Positions 59,812 to 64,000 of a stretch of 64,000 bases of DNA are shown here, piece after piece. Both the position numbers and the translations under genes were made by a program. Numbering within the stretch: position 1 is the first letter of the stretch; every line of letters starts with the position of its first letter. The stretch comes from Amphiduros pacificus (taxonomy: Eukaryota; Annelida; Polychaeta; Phyllodocida; Hesionidae): the NCBI GenBank assembly GCA_949316495.1, contig OX439012.1, forward strand, positions 27,042,935 through 27,106,934, given 5' to 3'. Under the pieces are notes generated by a model, which did no database searches, was not told the DNA's origin, and worked only from the letters and a program-made list of their open reading frames with translations.

Positions 59812-61241
59812 GTAAGTATTGACCAAGGCAGGTTCGATATGTTATTGGGGAAATGACTACCAAAGGATTTCTTGATTTGTCGGTGAGATTTTCCATAGCA
59901 AGTTAGGAGAAGTCTGAACATTTCAGTGTGAGAAATTCCTGGATCCAAGCTCATTAACATTTTTGACAACTCTCTCTCAGATCCACCGGTTTGGGGCCAA
60001 AAATGAGAGAAACTGCACCGTTTTATGGTATTCTCACAATGCTTTTACTGAGATGCAAAGGTGTTGGGGTTTTACGGAGGTAATTGATGTGATTTGGTTG
60101 GTTTGTTTACATTATATGGTTAGAGCATCAGTTCTCCCACACGCCCATTCTGATGGACTCTGTATGTAGCCAGCACCAGCAGCAGCAGCCATCTCAATCC
60201 AACGGCTTCGTCCATGAAAGCTTGCACACTAGATTGCATTTTACCTGTCAAAACTATCAACAGTGAAGGATTACATTGCTTTTCTGATAGTAGAAACATT
60301 GAGGGAGTTGTAGACACTGATATTTTTCAGGTAGGATGTTGAATTTGTTTGATGTTCATTATGTGGCAAGGAATAGACTGATGACTAGCTTCCTCACCCA
60401 GAAGTGTGATGCATTTCAAAATTTTCTAACTGTTTTTGGGGTTCAGTATCAATATGGAATGCTGGAAATGATTCTCAAAAATGTAAAATATCATCATATC
60501 TATTTGTTGTTATGTCAAAGCAATGATTATGAAACCTGGAAGTAATTTTTATACATTGAGGGATGTAATCAGAGAATTTTTTATATTTCTTTTGAAATTC
60601 CTTTGGATTTGTCTTTGAATGAAACAGATTTGTAGAAAATTATATGGAGATTTTATTTCGAGATTGATCTCTGGTGTTGTGACAGGCTCAGAATATATCA
60701 ACACTGACATGCCAACCTGAGCCCCACCCAAGATTATATAGACCTTCAGTGATCCTGTAATCCAGGGGTAATCTTTACTTCCGACGAGCTCTTTTTGTAT
60801 ATGTATGGATGCTCTCTGTTTGTAAACAGTCAGTATTAAGAGAATATATTTGTGATAAATGGATAAAAATACATTTACATGTCCAGTAATTTGTATTGAT
60901 CCAAAAACAGGTTTGCAATTTGAATCAGCAATATTCTTGATCAAATAATCTGTTAAGTGATATCAAATAAATGAATTATGATGAATGTTCCTGAAATATT
61001 AATATATTAACTTTAATTTGTGTAGGCAAGACCTGTAAATTTAGTTGGGAGGACCTGGAGGTGTACACGTTTCTTAAAATTCCCTTTTCATGTCATACAG
61101 TAAGACTGAAGAATTTGAAGGCGCTCATTGTTTTGTATGTTTCAATCCAATTTGTTTGTGAATATATGTACTCATTTTCATGCTAATGTTTTCTCTTTGT
61201 CTTTGCAGATTTTTTTTTAGTTTTTTATTAAAGAATTCAAG

Positions 61242-62955
61242 ATGAGTGAATTAGAACAACTAAGACAAGAAGCTGAACAGCTCAAAAATCAAATTAGGGT
61301 AAGTCTACTATTGGAAACAAATGGGCCCAATTTTATAGGGGGAAAAATCTAGATTATGAACAAATATTAAAAGCTTACAGGTAAGATTCCAATGGTTCTA
61401 ATTATTGAACGCATATTAATTCACTCCCAATTATCTACTGAAGAAATAAATAATTTAGTTGAACATGTCATCGGGAGGTCACATATTTATAAAATGATCA
61501 GATAAACCATGTCATTTGAAGTTTTATAAATATATCTCCACATTGAATTGCGTTGGATCTATTCCTGAGCTAGCTAGCTTATCTCATGCTCCACTTACTT
61601 GATGCTATATATGGAATTTACACAACAAGCATGAAATGCCAACACATATATACCTGCTTCATATATTAGCATCTGAATTGAACCAGAAGCGAGCAGAATA
61701 TCTTTTGAGGCCAATTTTCTCACCTGTAGCAGTTTTTATTTTTAAAAATTAACATTGAAGGGAAAATATCATTCAACAAATAATGGGTTTATCATTTGAC
61801 CCTTGATAAGATTAATATGGTCAGTTATATATGATCAGTAAGCATGTCAAAATGAGGATGTAACTTGACCCATTACAGTTTGATATATATGTATGCTTGG
61901 GTGAACATGTGCCATTTTGACAATTCTTTGAGATTTGGAACTGGTTCAAATGGGTCAAGAGATTTGAACACATTTTGTGCTCTGCATATCCATTGAATAC
62001 TAATCTACTTGTTACTGAGGGGGGCTCAAGCATGTATACATGTTAAAAATATCACACTGTAAAGTAAAAATATAACCTGCCAATACAAATAAAATGATGC
62101 AAGTTAGCTCCATATTGCATATTTCATATACATATTTTTTCTGAACTATTCAAAAACATATCACAGGTGATTTACATCAATTCATCCACTTTTAAAGCAG
62201 AAAGAAATTGATCCAAACTTACTCTTGACAAAATCCTCAACCTCTGAATGATAATTGTTTGTACTGGGGGAAGTGTAATTTCTATTCCCAGCGCAGAGAA
62301 ATATTGGCCAGTTTAGCTTCACATTTGTAACTTGGTTCTTGGCATGGTAATAATTGATGTGATAGAATTTGAGGTTTGAGCAGGAATGACAGACTAGGAA
62401 CTTAATGATAAAAATTCATCTTGCATATTTCACTAGACCTTGTGTCTCATTTAATATGAGAGAAGAAAAATGCAAATTGCTTTCAGTGAAATTAAAGTTT
62501 ATGTTGACTGGATTTGGGTAAATTTCGTAAATAAAAATCTGACAACAATGTCGGCCAAAATTCTTATTTATCAACCAAAAATACTGAATCGTGGTAAATG
62601 ATACGTTATCTCGTAATGAAATAAAAACCTGATTTTATTTTTTTTTGGGGGGGGGGGGGGATTAATACTGGACATGTTTTATGGCTGAATTATAAAGCAG
62701 ACATGTTTTTAAGTTCGATTATAAAGCAGACATGTTTTGAAGTTTGATTATAATGTGGACATGTTTTGAAGTTGGATTATAAAGCGGACATGTTTTGTGA
62801 ATTTTGCAGGAAGCCAGAAAAGCAGCAGCAGATACCACGTTAGGAAATGCAGCTGCCAATGTAGAACCTGTGGGTCGAATACAGATGCGCACGAGGCGCA
62901 CACTCCGAGGTCATCTTGCTAAGATATATGCCATGCATTGGGCCTCAGACACTAG
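61242..62955 (+). CDS. GNB1: G-protein beta subunit (GNB1-4 class), first two coding exons, runs off right end
   Basis: Beta subunit of heterotrimeric G proteins: a seven-blade WD40 propeller with an N-terminal helix that forms a coiled coil with gamma. Exon A is 61242-61298 (exon from about 61209; acceptor TTTGCAG): [19 protein letters not shown], then GTAAGT. Exon B is 62810-62955: [20 protein letters not shown] then [20 protein letters not shown] then AMHWASDT, donor GTGAAT, phase 2. The break after NQIR is the vertebrate GNB intron position. 67 codons plus 2 nt of about 340 are present: coiled-coil helix and start of WD repeat 1. The wording ([17 protein letters not shown]) is nearer to molluscan beta subunits than to vertebrate ones. 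The symbol marks the class; one-to-one orthology with GNB1 is not implied, since it predates GNB1-4. Confidence 0.95.
62671..62800 (+). repeat. 31-bp repeat ending at the GNB exon acceptor
   Basis: About 4-5 copies of GGACATGTTTTGAAGTTGGA plus TTATAAAGC; the last one runs into TTTTGTGAATTTTGCAG, the acceptor before 62810. Preceded by a T-run and a run of 14 G at 62646-62660. Confidence 0.85.
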
Positions 62956-64000
62956 GTGAATATACGCGGCCACACATTGCCCTCCGCCCGCCCGCATTTG
63001 TCAACTTCAACTATTTGCTCCATACCACAAGCTTGTTGATCTCGGAAATAAATCCTGGAGTTTTGGTTGATTTTTGTATGCATGTTCGACCCTTGTTCAG
63101 ATTTAAGTACTAACCTCAAAATTAAATCTTTGATATCCATTTAAAATTTGCTGCTGACAGTCACCAGACAAACAATTTGGTTTTCTCAAGCATTTTTTAA
63201 CATGAATCTTGATTTCAAATGGACACATTCAGATTATTCTGCCAGATATATTGTGTATGCTGAATTTAAAAAAAAAATTTTTTACTGAAGAATAACAGAG
63301 ATAACGAAGATATTATGGTGCAAACAATTGAAAGAGATAATTGCTATATATTAAAACCTTCATAGCCAATGGAACTCCTTCATGGTTAAGAATTAAATCA
63401 TAAGTGTGAATAACACTGTGTAGATAATTATGCATGGTTTAAATGTCATATCACATTCAGTAAGGACTTTACACAAGATCCTGTAAGAAATTAATTGAGA
63501 AGATAAAGATAAGAAGTAGATCATGAGAAAAGAGTAAACTTTTGGAAATTGGTGGCTTGAGTCTTACAGGCTATGGCTTGCTCAGCTTCTAAGATAATCC
63601 ACTTAACATCCTCAGAAGGACAATATTGTATGCGTGTTCTTATGAACACTTCCAACCTTGATATATATGCATTCATCACAGAAACCGTCCATTGCTTCCA
63701 TTTATAAAATACTGATTGCTTTTTTCCCCTGATCGTTATTATGATAAAATCAGATAAAAGAAGAGGGAAAATAATCTTAAATGTGAAAAAATTGTCAAAA
63801 GGTTTGTATTGAGAGCCAGAAGGGCAATGAAGGGTTTCTGTGAGATGAAATTAGACTGTTTGAATGTGTTTTATATGTATAATGTCTTAACTTGGGCCTG
63901 TATTCTTCATATTGCTCCTATCAGCCCATCTTCAAGGTATGCTTGCACTTTCAAATCATATCTAGTTTATACACATTACTACCAACATTATATAGACATT
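62956..64000 (+). other. GNB intron, right end of window
   Basis: No match to the next expected GNB exon (LVSASQDGKL...) was found up to 64000, so the following exons lie outside. Confidence 0.6.

Noticed and set aside
1-64000. CRISPR arrays
   Set aside because: All regular arrays are tandem minisatellites without unique spacers, in an intron-bearing animal genome.

Overview
The window is nuclear DNA of an invertebrate animal: AT-rich, intron-rich, full of minisatellites and short non-autonomous transposons. The G-protein beta N-terminus ([27 protein letters not shown]), a tRNA-derived SINE with a CAAA-type tail, and the overall repeat style fit a mollusc or other lophotrochozoan best; a non-vertebrate deuterostome is not excluded.

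Four protein genes can be read by joining exons across consensus splice sites. (1) 215-8536, minus strand: the N-terminal 8 exons of USP5/isopeptidase T (ZnF-UBP domain and Cys box); the rest runs off the left end. (2) About 8.7-12.3 kb, plus strand: CDCA3 (Tome-1), 283 aa, with two DPRSP...RTPI motifs and a C-terminal KEN box, head-to-head with USP5 across a gap of only a few hundred bases. (3) 19193-55399, minus strand: a complete lysyl hydroxylase (PLOD), 20 coding exons, 733 aa, with a duplicated alternative last exon. (4) 61242 to beyond the right end, plus strand: the first two coding exons of a GNB1-4 class G-protein beta subunit, probably with a non-coding first exon near 59.7-59.8 kb.

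The order USP5 - CDCA3 - PLOD - GNB is notable. In human, GNB3, CDCA3 and USP5 are neighbours on 12p13, with CDCA3/USP5 also head-to-head, while GNB1/PLOD1, GNB2/PLOD3 and GNB4/USP13/PLOD2 share chromosomes 1p36, 7q22 and 3q. The window therefore looks like the single unduplicated version of a vertebrate four-fold paralogon.

Introns and spacers hold at least 18 tandem arrays (19-bp to about 122-bp units, up to 3.4 kb), many touching a splice site of the neighbouring exon. One 51-bp array repeats the 3' end of PLOD exon 9 with its splice donor, and the first three extra donors stay in frame. Other repeats are one SINE with a 16-bp target-site duplication, several foldback or hAT-like MITEs (one insertion proven by an empty paralogous site), and an element with an internal 59-bp satellite present in two orientations. 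No capsid-bearing or retroviral element was recognised. 15.0-18.6 kb and 52.2-53.0 kb hold nothing I can name.
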